From Terriglobus saanensis SP1PR4 (GTDB lineage Bacteria > Acidobacteriota > Terriglobia > Terriglobales > Acidobacteriaceae), in contig NC_014963.1 of NCBI RefSeq assembly GCF_000179915.2, positions 4,650,001-4,714,000 of the forward strand: a stretch of DNA of 64,000 nt. Reading direction: 5' to 3'. The position numbers and the translations under genes are program-made. Positions 52,767-62,564 of the stretch are shown one piece after another; position 1 is the stretch's first letter, and the number at the start of each line of letters is the position of its first letter. The notes below the pieces were generated by a model. The model saw nothing but the letters and a program-made list of their open reading frames with translations. It was not told the DNA's origin and searched no databases.

Positions 52767-53834
52767 CTACGAAATCCCGGCAGCCTGATAGATCGCTTCC
52801 ATTGAAAGATGGTCCTTCAACCCCACCTCGCCGTTCGCCCTCGGCTCCGTATTGGTACGGATGTTCTCCGCCAACGCTTCAGCCTCCAACCGTAACTGCG
52901 TCGCCTGTTTCGGGCTGCTCAGGTCGATCTTGGCATCCCCGGTTCCCACCAGATGAACGCCGCCATTCCCATAAGGACTCTCAAACGAGAACCTGCCTTT
53001 CTCACCATGGATCTGCAGCGTCCCCGGCAGGTTCGCGCCATAGCTCGTCGTGCAAGCCGCAAGCGCGCCGGAGGGAAACTTCATCGTCCACGCCACCGTC
53101 TCTTCCACTTCGGCGAACCGCCCGGAGGTCGTGTCCTGCGTCGTCGCCACGGCGGTGTAGGCCGCGGGGTCTTCGCCCAGCAAAAAGCGAATCGCATTCA
53201 ACGGATAGACGCCGACATCCAGCAGAGGTCCACCGCCCGCCATCTTCTTATTCAGACGCCAGACATTGGGCCTGCTGTTGAAGCCGAAGGATCCCTGCGC
53301 CTCGACCACTTTCCCAAGCACGCCGGACGAGATCATCTCCCGCGCCTTCAGGTGCAGCGGCTCGTACTGCATGCGATACGCAATCATCAGCTTCACATTC
53401 GCCGCGCGGCAGGCATCGATCATCGTGCGCGCCTCGGCCGAGGTGCTTGCCATCGGCTTCTCGCACAACACATGCTTCCCCGCCTTCGCCGCAGCGATGG
53501 TGTTCGCCGGATGGATGGCATTCGGCGTGGCGACATACACCGCCGTGATCGCAGGGTTCGCGCTCATCTGGTCCATCTGGTCGTAGGTATAAATCTTCGC
53601 GTCGGGACGGTTGTAGCGCTTCGCCCACTCCTTCGCCTTGTCGGGATGGCCCGTCACAAACGCCACCACCTCCACCGTCTGCGAAGACGCAACCTCTTCC
53701 ATAAAATCCTTGGCGATCACGCCGAGGCCAATGACAGCGAAGCCCATCTTCTTCGAAGCCCCGGAAGTCTGCGCTGGCAACTGCGTCGCGGCGAGCGAAA
53801 GGGCGGAGAGTCGTGTGAAATCTCTGCGATTCAT
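52767..53834 (-). CDS. Exported Gfo/Idh/MocA-type oxidoreductase
   Basis: About 355 residues with a Tat signal (MNRRDFTRLSALSLAATQLPAQ), the NAD(P)-binding GFAVIGLGVIAKDF, YVATPNAIHP and the EKP motif (HVLCEKPMAS) with the catalytic Lys. It belongs to the exported oxidoreductases that act on sugars or sugar-derived groups. ATG at 53832-53834; GGAGG lies 12 bases upstream. Divergent from the CE15 esterase with a 48-base gap, suggesting shared control. Confidence 0.9.
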   Translation of the reverse strand: MNRRDFTRLSALSLAATQLPAQTSGASKKMGFAVIGLGVIAKDFMEEVASSQTVEVVAFVTGHPDKAKEWAKRYNRPDAKIYTYDQMDQMSANPAITAVYVATPNAIHPANTIAAAKAGKHVLCEKPMASTSAEARTMIDACRAANVKLMIAYRMQYEPLHLKAREMISSGVLGKVVEAQGSFGFNSRPNVWRLNKKMAGGGPLLDVGVYPLNAIRFLLGEDPAAYTAVATTQDTTSGRFAEVEETVAWTMKFPSGALAACTTSYGANLPGTLQIHGEKGRFSFESPYGNGGVHLVGTGDAKIDLSSPKQATQLRLEAEALAENIRTNTEPRANGEVGLKDHLSMEAIYQAAGIS

Positions 53835-53882
53835 AAATCTTCGATGCCTCCTGCCGAATGAGTGTGCCACAATCTGTGGTCT

Positions 53883-55202
53883 ATGATGTCAGCAAAACTT
53901 CTCGCCGCCAACCTCCTTTTGCTAGCGCTCATCGCATCGGCACAGGCTCCCACTACTCCGGTTCCCAGCCCCATGCTCGATCCGCTCCGCTTCAACGACG
54001 GCACCGCTGTCACTAGCGCAAAGCAGTGGCCCGCTCGCCGCGCGGAGATCTTTCAGATCTTCCAGCGCGAAGAGTACGGCCAGCGTCCGCCCGGTACCGA
54101 AAAGAAACTCCGCTGGCACGTGGATGAAGTCGCCCCCGTAACCTCCGGCTCGCTCGCCGGGATTGCCCTGCGCAAACGCATCACGCTCTTCTTCCCCGCG
54201 CCCTCGGCCACCGTCGCGCGCCAGTTCCCACACACCGCGCGCGAGATGCACCTGCTCCTTTACACTCCGCTGGCCAAAAAATCCGAGCGCGTCCCCATCG
54301 TCCTCGGCGCTTCCTTCGCTGGAACCTGGGCCACGGCGGATGACCCCGGCGTTCCCCTCGGCACGGCCTGGCCGATGGGTTTGCCCGATCGCGATCTCGC
54401 CTTCACCGACGCCCACACCGCTACCGAAGCCGACCGCACCCACCAGACCATCCAGGGACACAGCCAGTGGCAGGCGAAGAAGATCCTCGAACACGGCTTC
54501 GGTCTCGCCACTTTTTACTACGCCGATCTCGAACCCGACGCGAAGGGAGGCTGGCCCTTCGGCGTTCGTCCGCTCTTCTTCCGCCCCGGCCAGACTGCGC
54601 CTGCCGAAGGAGAATGGGGTGCCTTCAGTGTCTGGGCCTGGGGATCTTCGCGCGCTCTCGACTATCTGCAGACCGACCCCAACGTCGATCCGCTCCGCGT
54701 CGCCATCACCGGCCACTCGCGCCTGGCAAAGACGGCCGATTGGACCGCCGCAACGGACACGCGCTTCTGGCTTCTTCTGAGCAATGAAGGAGGCAAAGGC
54801 GGCGACTCCATCCTCCATCGCTTGCAGGGCGAACCCATTGCCCATCTCTGGGACAAGTTTTCCTACTGGTTCACACCGGCCTTTGGACACTGGTCAGGCC
54901 GCGACGCCGAAACACCCTTCGACGGCAATCTTCTGATCTCTCTCACCGCGCCGCGCCCCGTCTACGTCGGCTCTGCCATCGGCGATGCGTGGAGCGACCC
55001 CCTCGGCGAATTCCTCAGCGCCAAAGACGTTGGCCGCGTCTTTGCTCTCTTCGGCAAGCAAGGCCTCGGCGTCACAGAACAACCATCGCTCGACACCCCT
55101 GTGATGCATGACGTCGGCTACCACCTGCGCGCCGGCAAGCACGACGTCACAGCATTTGACTGGGATGCGTACCTTCAGTTCATGGAGATGCACCTGCACT
55201 AA
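53883..55202 (+). CDS. CE15-like glucuronoyl esterase
   Basis: A secreted alpha/beta hydrolase of about 439 residues resembling CE15 esterases, which cleave ester bonds between glucuronoxylan 4-O-methyl-glucuronate and lignin. The nucleophile motif GHSRLAK gives Ser near residue 279, with Arg following; the acid and His are expected in the NEGGKGGDS and GHWSGRD/MHDVGYHLR regions. A signal peptide (LLAANLLLLALIASAQA) is visible. The start could be either of two adjacent ATG codons, 53883 or 53886. Divergent from the Gfo/Idh gene. Confidence 0.88.
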   Translation: MMSAKLLAANLLLLALIASAQAPTTPVPSPMLDPLRFNDGTAVTSAKQWPARRAEIFQIFQREEYGQRPPGTEKKLRWHVDEVAPVTSGSLAGIALRKRITLFFPAPSATVARQFPHTAREMHLLLYTPLAKKSERVPIVLGASFAGTWATADDPGVPLGTAWPMGLPDRDLAFTDAHTATEADRTHQTIQGHSQWQAKKILEHGFGLATFYYADLEPDAKGGWPFGVRPLFFRPGQTAPAEGEWGAFSVWAWGSSRALDYLQTDPNVDPLRVAITGHSRLAKTADWTAATDTRFWLLLSNEGGKGGDSILHRLQGEPIAHLWDKFSYWFTPAFGHWSGRDAETPFDGNLLISLTAPRPVYVGSAIGDAWSDPLGEFLSAKDVGRVFALFGKQGLGVTEQPSLDTPVMHDVGYHLRAGKHDVTAFDWDAYLQFMEMHLH

Positions 55203-55222
55203 ACCCAACATGAACGAAATGT

Positions 55223-56831
55223 CTATCGAGGCTTACCGCCAAAAGAAATCTTTCGACGGTAGATCTCCACAAGACGGTCCGAAGATGGAATGCGGTCATA
55301 TTTTTCATCGACGACATGTTGAAGCTTCGCTGGAAATCGAATATTGCCGTTGTAAATGCGCGGAGCTAAATAGAGCGTGTCAAATCTTTCCTGATCGAAT
55401 ATTTCAGCAAGTCTGGGTTCGTCTTCAACGGCATGAGATGATCCTCTGTGCCACCAGGGGGGCAGATTTTTCGGAGACTCCAGGCCAAGTCTGGCGTACT
55501 CAAACTCAAATCGAGAGCCAAAGAACACCTTCTCTCTTGGATGGGAAATCCTGTCGTGGTCGATCAAGGAGAGTGTCGACCAGAAGTCAGACCTGGCAAA
55601 AAAACCCAAAAAAGGAGTCGTGCCGTGAGGTCAACGTTCCAGAAACATCGCCTGCCCATATTCCAACGCTTTGCATTCTGGCCCTCCGCAGAGACACAAC
55701 GCCCACCAAGACCAAGGTAAACAAAACAGTATTTCTTATCGCTATTCTGAGCCATCCATGAGGACGCACATAGAATTGTTCTCTTTCGCGAAGGTAGACA
55801 AAAACGCCGAAGAACGCGGGAGCAAGATCATTGAGTCGAATGTCCCAGTTCGTGCAGATTCCAATCAAAGTAATCAGGCTTCCGAGACCCGCGACTAAAC
55901 CAGCTGCCGTGAGAGACCTTGTGGTTTGGTACCGCGCCTGCAACAAAATAAAGATCAAGACCGCAATCAGAATGGCGTAGGTAGCAGTCGCTTCGAGAAT
56001 GACACTCCAGTCTTTCCCCTCGGTCAGGAAATCCGATAACGCGTCGAGTGGAGATGGCCTTTCACTTACATGTCCATAGGAAGTGATCGCCGAAAGAAAG
56101 CTAATGTGGCACAGCCTCAATACTCCGACAGCGACAAAGGCTCCGCCCAAAATCGTCTCGATCCAGAAAGCGAAAAATCTCCGTTTATCTCTGCAAGCGA
56201 AGCTGAAGATGCCGCTCATAATCAAGGCGGGGAATGCCGCGTTCGGCTTACTAAGCCAGAGCATACCGGCTGCAAAAATTCCAGCGCAAAAGAGCGGAAG
56301 GGTGGGTCTTCGCCGAGTCTCGAGACACTGAAGCTCCAGATACAGGATCAACAGAAACAGTACGACACACTGCGATGCAATCGCGGAATGCCAGAGGTGA
56401 TTGGTCGCGAGAAGAGGCACCATCATCGAGACAAGGAATATCTTCGCCAGAAAGCTCGCCCGCTCCGTTGTTACAGAATCATGACTCGAGGAAACAAGAT
56501 AAAGACCCAACCCCGACAGAAGCAGCCAGATCAATGAATTCAGCACGGTGAAAGACCACCAATGCACACCGAAGAGATCAATCGCTGCGTGTGCCAACAA
56601 ATAGAAACTCGGGGGCAACATGCACGGAAAATCTTTGTAGGGCTGTTGACCAAGATGTTGTCTCCACCCGAGGTCGATCAACATACTACTGTCGTAACCA
56701 CCAAATTCAACCTGTCCAAGGGCAACATTCAAGGCAGTTAATAAAGCCAAGAGCGGAATAGAGGGGGCCCGACCAATCAGGAAATTACGATTCAGCACAC
56801 AAGAAATTATCGTCGTCTTTCTTGACAGCAC
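55223..56831 (-). pseudogene. Polytopic membrane glycosyltransferase, frameshifted at homopolymer runs
   Basis: The first frame (56831 to 55587) encodes about 414 residues with 9-11 hydrophobic helices and an N-terminal loop DLGWRQHLGQQPYKDFPCMLPPSFY like the acidic-loop site of GT-C mannosyl/arabinosyl transferases, ending in SFFGFFCQV. A second frame (55609 to 55223) continues with ARSDFWSTLSLIDHDRISHP and ends FGGKPR. They join if the T7 run at 55598-55604 (or T6 at 55608-55613) is one base shorter, giving about 535 residues. Either a recent mutation, an assembly homopolymer error, or programmed slippage. Confidence 0.7.
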
Positions 56832-57052
56832 CTAATAGAAGAACGACGGTTTTCCCAATATGGAACCAATGACTTGGATCGGCGTTTGCGTCTTCTCATC
56901 GTGATCGCCACACATCCTAATGCTCGTGTTCGACTACAACTTCGATCCCAGCGCAACTGCTTGCGTCATTTCCTTCAGATCAGGAATATTCCCCCCACAT
57001 TTTTGTCCCTATTCATAGCATCACCCATAATGGGCGAGCTTGAAGAGGTTGA

Positions 57053-58345
57053 ATGAGAGTTGCATTTCTAGGGGTTCGCGTACCGGGACATCTTAATCCC
57101 ACCACCACACTTGCCCGCAAGCTCCAAGCTCGTGGACACGATGTGGTGTTCCTGTCCGTTCCCGATACCGAACCTTTTGTGCGCGCAGCGCAGCTTCCGT
57201 ATGTCCCCTTCAGCGAGAAGGATTTCCCCGTGGGTTCTCTCGCCAAGTCTTTGGATCAGTTGAACAAGCTGAAGGGACAGGAAGCCCTGGAAATGGTCAT
57301 GCGTCTGGTTTCCGCCAACATGGAATCTGCTTTCAGAAATCTGCCGCAGGCACTGCAAGACGTAAAAGCGGATGCGCTCGTCCTCGATGAATCCGAGCGC
57401 GGTCTGGGATGTGTTCCCATGCACCTGGGCATGCCGTACGTGCATATCTCGAACGCTCTTCCGATTGATCTTGCGGGGATTACTCCAGTCTGTACCTTCG
57501 ACTGGCCGCATGAGACGACACCCGAGGCACGGACACGGAATCAGGCAGGCGTGCGCAGCCTGCTACGCATATACGAACCCATTCTGTCCGTCGCGCGCGC
57601 CTATGCCGAGCGCGTCGGTCTAAAGATCGACTGGTCCGATCCGTACGCTACGATTTCTCCACTGGGCTGGCTTACGCAAATGCCCAGGGAGTTCGACTTC
57701 GAGAGCTCGCACTGGCCCCCATCCTTCCACTACACAGGCCCATTCCACGACGGGCTGGGCCGGATCGAATCCGATTTTCCCTGGGACCGATTAACGGGTG
57801 AGCCTCTGATCTACGCCTCGATGGGAACGCTGCAGAACGGTCTCGAATCCGTATTCCAAACGATTGCAGAGGCGGTGGGTACCAGACCCGGAATGCAACT
57901 TGTGCTCTCCATCGGTCCCGCGCTCGATCCTGAAAAGATCAGCCCGCTACCCCACAACTGCATTGTCGTAAAGAACGCGCCCCAGATGGAACTGCTCAAG
58001 CGTGCCGCCTTATGCATTACGCATGCCGGTCTGAATACTGCCCTCGAATCTCTGACGCAGGGCGTACCCATGGTCGCGGTTCCGGTTTCGATCGATCAAC
58101 CGGGCGTTGCTGCCAGAATCGCCTATACGAAGACGGGCAAATTTGTACCGATAAAAGAGTTGACCGTGCCTCGCCTCGCGGCACTGATCGACGAGGTTCT
58201 GAGTAATCCGGAGTATCGCCAGAACGCCATGAAGATGAAGGAAGCCATCGTTCGGACCAACGGTCTGGAAAAGGCAGCCGACCTCATCGAGCAGGCGTTC
58301 CACCTCTCACCCAAGAGCGAAGCTCACCCACTTGCCGCCAATTAA
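57053..58345 (+). CDS. GT1-type glycosyltransferase
   Basis: 430 residues with the UDP-glycosyltransferase fold: MRVAFLGVRVPGHLNPTTTLARKLQARGHDVVFLS as the N-terminal Rossmann acceptor domain, and the donor-site signature NAPQMELLKRAALCITHAGLNTALESLTQGVPMVAVPVSIDQ (quoted in pieces: CITHAGLNTALESL, GVPMVAVPVSIDQ). Nearest in pattern to zeaxanthin glucosyltransferase/macrolide transferase groups. Divergent from the damaged membrane glycosyltransferase. The ATG lies three bases inside a TGA context; GAGG is near. Acceptor not predictable. Confidence 0.88.
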   Translation: MRVAFLGVRVPGHLNPTTTLARKLQARGHDVVFLSVPDTEPFVRAAQLPYVPFSEKDFPVGSLAKSLDQLNKLKGQEALEMVMRLVSANMESAFRNLPQALQDVKADALVLDESERGLGCVPMHLGMPYVHISNALPIDLAGITPVCTFDWPHETTPEARTRNQAGVRSLLRIYEPILSVARAYAERVGLKIDWSDPYATISPLGWLTQMPREFDFESSHWPPSFHYTGPFHDGLGRIESDFPWDRLTGEPLIYASMGTLQNGLESVFQTIAEAVGTRPGMQLVLSIGPALDPEKISPLPHNCIVVKNAPQMELLKRAALCITHAGLNTALESLTQGVPMVAVPVSIDQPGVAARIAYTKTGKFVPIKELTVPRLAALIDEVLSNPEYRQNAMKMKEAIVRTNGLEKAADLIEQAFHLSPKSEAHPLAAN

Positions 58346-58354
58346 CGGGATCGC

Positions 58355-61144
58355 TTATTCATACCGAAGCGCTACGATTGGATCGATCCGGGTCGCTCGC
58401 CGCGAAGGCATGTAAGCCGCCAACAGGGCAATCAGGAAGAACAGCACCGACACACCGACAAAGGCGAATCCGCTGTCCACGGTGCTCAATCCGTAGAGAA
58501 CATCACGTAGCAGATACGCCGCTCCCAGTGAGAGGACCATCCCCGCAAGAATCCCAACCATCACGGGCCGGGTGCTCTCACGAAGAATCAGGCGAATGAT
58601 GTTCGGCCGGTTCGCTCCCAGCGCCATACGAATGCCTACCTCGCGCGTGCGCAGGACAACGATATAACTAACCGTTCCGTAAATACCCATGAGTGCGAGA
58701 AGCAGACCGACTGCACCGATGGAAGAGGCAACCGTAGCCGAAAAAGTGGACACGAGAAAGCGCGGAGTCTGCCGCAACATCTGGTCCAGCGTGGATGAGC
58801 TGAAAGTTACATCCGGATCGAGTGATGCCACCACTGGACGCAGCGCATTCCTGAATGCCGCGTTATCCATTTGCGTACGCACCAACAAAGGGGCGTCCCG
58901 CGTCTGGCCCTCGAGCATCGGCACGTAAATCTGTTCGACGTCACTTCCGTCGATCAGTTGACCCAGCACATCATGCACCAAGCCGATCACCTGGAACGTC
59001 GGCCCATCGGGCAGTTGCTCTCCTTTGCTGTGGTACAGGTCACCTACGCCCATGCGCAGGCTTCGCCCGATGGGATTTTCTCCCGGCCACAGGCGCTTCG
59101 CGGCAGACTCGCTAAGAATCACCGACGCCTCAGACTCTCCACCCTGAACTGAAAAGCTGCTTCCGGCGACGTGCTCTATGCCCAGCGTCTGAAAATAGTT
59201 CGGCTGAACATAGGTGTAGTACAGGTACGCCTTCGCATTTTGCTTTGTGGGCACTTCTCCATTCGTCGTGACCGCAGCCGTACGAACTCCGCCACCGTCC
59301 GGTGCGCGACCGAACGTCGTCGCGACCACGCCGGGCATGGCATTCACGCGAGCGCGAAGCTCTGCCGTAAAGACGCGCTTTCGCTCTGCGTCATACTTCT
59401 TCCCCTCCGGAAAATTCCACTCGACATCCACTGCATGTTTTGTCTCGTAGCCGGTTTCTGCAAAGAGCGCCTTTACCGAACTCCGAATCAACATACTGCC
59501 CGTAATCATCAGCACAAGCGAAACAGAAACCTGCGCTGCAATCAGTGCGCTGCGAAGCTTTCGGTTGCGACCCGGCGACGTCTCCGCATTGGCTTTGAGC
59601 GAAGACGCCAGTGCGGACCGCGAACTTTCAAGCGCTGGCGTCAGGCCGAACAACACACCCGCCACCAGCGAGATGGCGCACACATACGCGAAGATCTGCA
59701 TATCCGGTGCAACGCGGTAGACCAGCGTGCCGTACTCCGGAGGAATAATTCTTCCCATGGCGCGCAGCAGGATTTCGAGCAGGCCCCAGGTCACAAACAA
59801 CGCCAGCACACCCGCAATCAGGCCCAAGAGAACACTTTCCGTGAGCAGTTGTTGCACCAGGCGCGCGCGACTTGCGCCGAGACTCATCCGCATGCGCAGT
59901 TCGTTCTGTCTCGCTGCTGCGCGTGCGAGCTGCAGACTTGCAACGTTCGCGCAGGCAATCACCAACACCATCCCGACGGCGATCATGATCAGCGTGACGG
60001 CAAACTTCAAACCTCCGTCGAGCTTGCGTGGAAACGGAGAGGCTGGCCACACCAAAGCGTTGCCGGGCTTGCTCATCGAAGAGGTGGAAGCGTGGAGCGG
60101 CCGCAGACGCTCTGCAACAGCTGTCATCTCTTCCTGCGCCTGCGCCATCGAGACGCCCGGAACAAGACGACCGAACAACCTGCAACAGGCTTCATTCACA
60201 TCGCGCAGGCCCCTGTCGTCAGGATGCAGGAGCGGTTTATAGACCAGCGGAAGCCAGAAATCCGGCACGGCCAACCCCGTGCCCGCAAAGTTATGCGGGG
60301 TCACACCAATCACTGTAAGCGCTACACCATTCAACTGCAGCGTCTGTCCGATCACTGAGACGTCTCCGCCAAAACGGGTCTGCCAGTAGTTCTCGCTCAG
60401 CATTACCACTGGATTCGCCACAAGCTGCGAATCCGTCGTCCCATCAAAGGTGCGACCCTTCAGTGGCGCAACGCCCAGGACGGAGAAGTAATTTCCGGAG
60501 ACGAAAAGGGTGCCCGCATACTCCACGTTCGTGACGCCGCTAGGAAAGAGTCCCAGCTTCCCCATGAGGGAATCGGATTCGCCCTCCTTTTGGCTGAGTG
60601 TCGCACCCACACCCGACAGCTTCAGCATGTCAACGCTTTGCCCCTGCGCGATCAAACCATCAAACGAATGAAGATTCGATCTATAGGCGAGATAGTCGGG
60701 GTAACTGAAAATAGCGTCGACCTGCCCGTCGCCGTGCATCATGCTGAGGTTCGTCATCGAAGCAGGGTCGCGGCTATCAATGGAACGAGAGAAAATCGTT
60801 TTATATGCGGTGTATGCTGCCGTATTCACGCCTATGCCAAGTGCCAGGGCGATAATCGCTACGCACGTAAATCCGGCATTGCGATAGAGCATCCGGAAGC
60901 CATAGCGCAGATCCTGCAGAATCGTCTGCGGCAAGACCATCAAGTCGATCTCGCTCATGCGTTCGCGCCACACACCTGGATTTCCGAAGCTCTTACGAGC
61001 CGTGCGCTTCGCTTCCTCGCGCGGCATCCCTTGCTTCAGGTTCAACTCCTCACGCATCGCAAGATGAAACGCCAACTCTTCTTCGAGTTCGTCCGAGAGC
61101 TTTTCTTTCCTAAACAACGCGAGTAGTCGTGCACTGAATCCCAT
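58355..61144 (-). CDS. ADOP-family ABC-type permease (module 2)
   Basis: A 929-residue duplicated orphan permease like the one at 34131: prefix domain (KEKLSDELEEELAFHLAMREELN, ARKSFGNPGVWRERMSEIDLM), TM helix CVAIIALALGIGVNTAAYT, first MacB_PCD and FtsX (AAARQNELRMRMSLGASRARLVQQLLTESVLLGL), then a second unit ending VLRTREVGIRMALGANRPNIIRLILRES and PSRRATRIDPIVALRYE. AGGAG lies six bases before the ATG, nine bases after the padR stop. No ATPase gene nearby. Confidence 0.9.
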   Translation of the reverse strand: MGFSARLLALFRKEKLSDELEEELAFHLAMREELNLKQGMPREEAKRTARKSFGNPGVWRERMSEIDLMVLPQTILQDLRYGFRMLYRNAGFTCVAIIALALGIGVNTAAYTAYKTIFSRSIDSRDPASMTNLSMMHGDGQVDAIFSYPDYLAYRSNLHSFDGLIAQGQSVDMLKLSGVGATLSQKEGESDSLMGKLGLFPSGVTNVEYAGTLFVSGNYFSVLGVAPLKGRTFDGTTDSQLVANPVVMLSENYWQTRFGGDVSVIGQTLQLNGVALTVIGVTPHNFAGTGLAVPDFWLPLVYKPLLHPDDRGLRDVNEACCRLFGRLVPGVSMAQAQEEMTAVAERLRPLHASTSSMSKPGNALVWPASPFPRKLDGGLKFAVTLIMIAVGMVLVIACANVASLQLARAAARQNELRMRMSLGASRARLVQQLLTESVLLGLIAGVLALFVTWGLLEILLRAMGRIIPPEYGTLVYRVAPDMQIFAYVCAISLVAGVLFGLTPALESSRSALASSLKANAETSPGRNRKLRSALIAAQVSVSLVLMITGSMLIRSSVKALFAETGYETKHAVDVEWNFPEGKKYDAERKRVFTAELRARVNAMPGVVATTFGRAPDGGGVRTAAVTTNGEVPTKQNAKAYLYYTYVQPNYFQTLGIEHVAGSSFSVQGGESEASVILSESAAKRLWPGENPIGRSLRMGVGDLYHSKGEQLPDGPTFQVIGLVHDVLGQLIDGSDVEQIYVPMLEGQTRDAPLLVRTQMDNAAFRNALRPVVASLDPDVTFSSSTLDQMLRQTPRFLVSTFSATVASSIGAVGLLLALMGIYGTVSYIVVLRTREVGIRMALGANRPNIIRLILRESTRPVMVGILAGMVLSLGAAYLLRDVLYGLSTVDSGFAFVGVSVLFFLIALLAAYMPSRRATRIDPIVALRYE

Positions 61145-61153
61145 GGTCGTCTC

Positions 61154-61501
61154 CTAAGCCTTCGCCATTCCAAAATCGAGCACCAGCGCAACCCCGGCCA
61201 TGACCTTCTGCCAGTTCTCGCGCTCCGCAGAGAGTTGCTTGCGACCCATGGCGGTCAGTTTGTAATAGCGTGCTCGTCGGTTGTTTTCGCTCTGGCCCCA
61301 CTCCGAAGCGATCCAGCCTTCCTGCTCCATGCGGTGCAGCGCGGGATATAAAGAGCCCTCTTCAACACGCAAGGTATCCTGCGAGACGTTTTGGATATGG
61401 AGGGTGATACCCCAGCCGTGCATCGCGCCCTGCTCCAGACTTTTGAGCACAAGGAGAGCAAGCGTTCCCTGCAAGTTGTTCTCACTCTTCGCGCGAGCCA
61501 T
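61154..61501 (-). CDS. PadR-family transcriptional regulator (module 2)
   Basis: 115 residues: NNLQGTLALLVLKSLEQGAMHGWGITLHIQ, then EGSLYPALHRMEQEGWIASEWG and a C-terminal helix. I choose ATG 61499-61501, with GAGG six bases upstream; a GTG 12 bases before is in frame. A short palindrome, TAGATATCTA, lies 17 bases upstream. Controls the following ADOP gene, probably as repressor. Confidence 0.92.
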   Translation of the reverse strand: MARAKSENNLQGTLALLVLKSLEQGAMHGWGITLHIQNVSQDTLRVEEGSLYPALHRMEQEGWIASEWGQSENNRRARYYKLTAMGRKQLSAERENWQKVMAGVALVLDFGMAKA

Positions 61502-61518
61502 ATGCTTCCTCACTCCCC

Positions 61519-61528
61519 TAGATATCTA
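61519..61528. promoter_or_regulatory. Probable PadR operator of module 2
   Basis: TAGATATCTA, a perfect 10-bp palindrome, 17 bases upstream of the padR start. Distinct in sequence from the operator of module 1. Confidence 0.45.
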
Positions 61529-61807
61529 TAGAAGAATATGGATGCTGGCGCTGAAACCGTCAAGATATTTCTTGCAGAGAGGATGCAAGAGCCTGAGGAA
61601 GACAGAGTTTCCCATTATGGCGTGGTCTGGCGCAAAAGAAGAACCAAACTGTGACACAAAAGAACCACTTATGGTTGCCCGGCTTAGGTTATTCTTTTCA
61701 TGGCAGGCGAATGCGGTTCGGCAAATGCGATTCACCCGAACCGATTGCACCGATGTTGAGGCAATCAGCTTTTGCCCCCAAATCTAAGGTTTGGAGAACT
61801 TCCCCTT
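61529..61807. other. Intergenic region upstream of the DUF882 gene
   Basis: No gene seen. It must hold the promoter of the following gene; no confident hexamers or repeats are visible. Confidence 0.45.
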
Positions 61808-62506
61808 TTGCTCTCAACGATCCGTTCTTCTGTCTTCGCTCCTAAAGTTTTCCGTCGTGTCGCGCTCGGCGTCGCTGCTCTCACCTTCACTTTTGTTGCT
61901 GTAAGGACGCCGGTTCGAGCGGAAGCGGGTGATTCGCTCCCGACCGTCGGTATCGCACATGTCGCTCCCACGGAAGTCAAAGAAAGCTATGTGCTCCGCC
62001 TGCGCCATCTCCACACCGGCGAAGCGCTGAATGTCGTCTACCGCCAGGGCACGGAATACTCTGCCGAGGGCATTGCCAAGCTCAACACTTTTCTCCGCGA
62101 CCATCGCACGATGGATACCGCCAACTACGATCCCGCCGAGTTCGAGCTGCTGCACAAGCTCATGGCTAAGCTAGGCCGCCCGAACGGCGAGATCGACATC
62201 GTCTGCGGCTACCGTACGCCGGAGACGAACCACATGCTCCGTACGCGCGCCGCGCTTACCGGCGTCGCTGAGCACTCGCAGCACATGCTCTCCAAGGCCA
62301 TCGACATCCGCGTCCCCGGCATCTCTACGCGCGCCCTGCGTGATGCGGCCCTTTCGCTCGGCTTAGGCGGCGTCGGTTACTACCCCATCAGTCAGTTCGT
62401 CCATGTGGACGTCGGCCCCGTTCGCCAGTGGAGCTTTGGCGGCGGCGGCACTCTGCTGGCCCGTGCTCACCACAAGCGTCACAAAGGACGCGGACGTAAC
62501 GCGTAG
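61808..62506 (+). CDS. DUF882/peptidase M15-like exported protein
   Basis: About 232 residues with a signal-anchor (VFRRVALGVAALTFTFVAVRTPVRA) and a DUF882 (YcbK-like) domain related to M15 D,D-carboxypeptidases. Motifs seen: DIVCGYRTPETNH, SQHMLSKAIDIRVPG (zinc His and Asp) and QFVHVDVGPVRQW (His and Asp). Likely a peptidoglycan-processing protein. I prefer the TTG at 61808 because GGAG lies 11 bases upstream and it begins a signal peptide; a TTG at 61772 is the alternative. A strong terminator follows. L,D-transpeptidase gene is close by. Confidence 0.85.
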   Translation: MLSTIRSSVFAPKVFRRVALGVAALTFTFVAVRTPVRAEAGDSLPTVGIAHVAPTEVKESYVLRLRHLHTGEALNVVYRQGTEYSAEGIAKLNTFLRDHRTMDTANYDPAEFELLHKLMAKLGRPNGEIDIVCGYRTPETNHMLRTRAALTGVAEHSQHMLSKAIDIRVPGISTRALRDAALSLGLGGVGYYPISQFVHVDVGPVRQWSFGGGGTLLARAHHKRHKGRGRNA

Positions 62507-62526
62507 TTCCTCTCTTCCCGGTCATG

Positions 62527-62560
62527 AAAAGCGGCAGCCCAAGGGCTGCCGCTTTTTGTT
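62527..62560 (+). terminator. Intrinsic terminator of the DUF882 gene
   Basis: AAAAGCGGCAGCCC, loop AA, and its full 14-bp complement, followed by TGTTTGG, 20 bases after the stop codon. Confidence 0.88.
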
Positions 62561-62564
62561 TGGA

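Noticed and set aside
53922-54890. 322-codon minus-strand frame opposite the CE15 gene
   Set aside because: Gly/Arg/Val-rich shadow with no domain; the plus strand carries the clear esterase.
59171-60358. 395-codon plus-strand frame opposite ADOP module 2
   Set aside because: His/Arg/Gln-rich shadow; the minus strand is a conserved permease.
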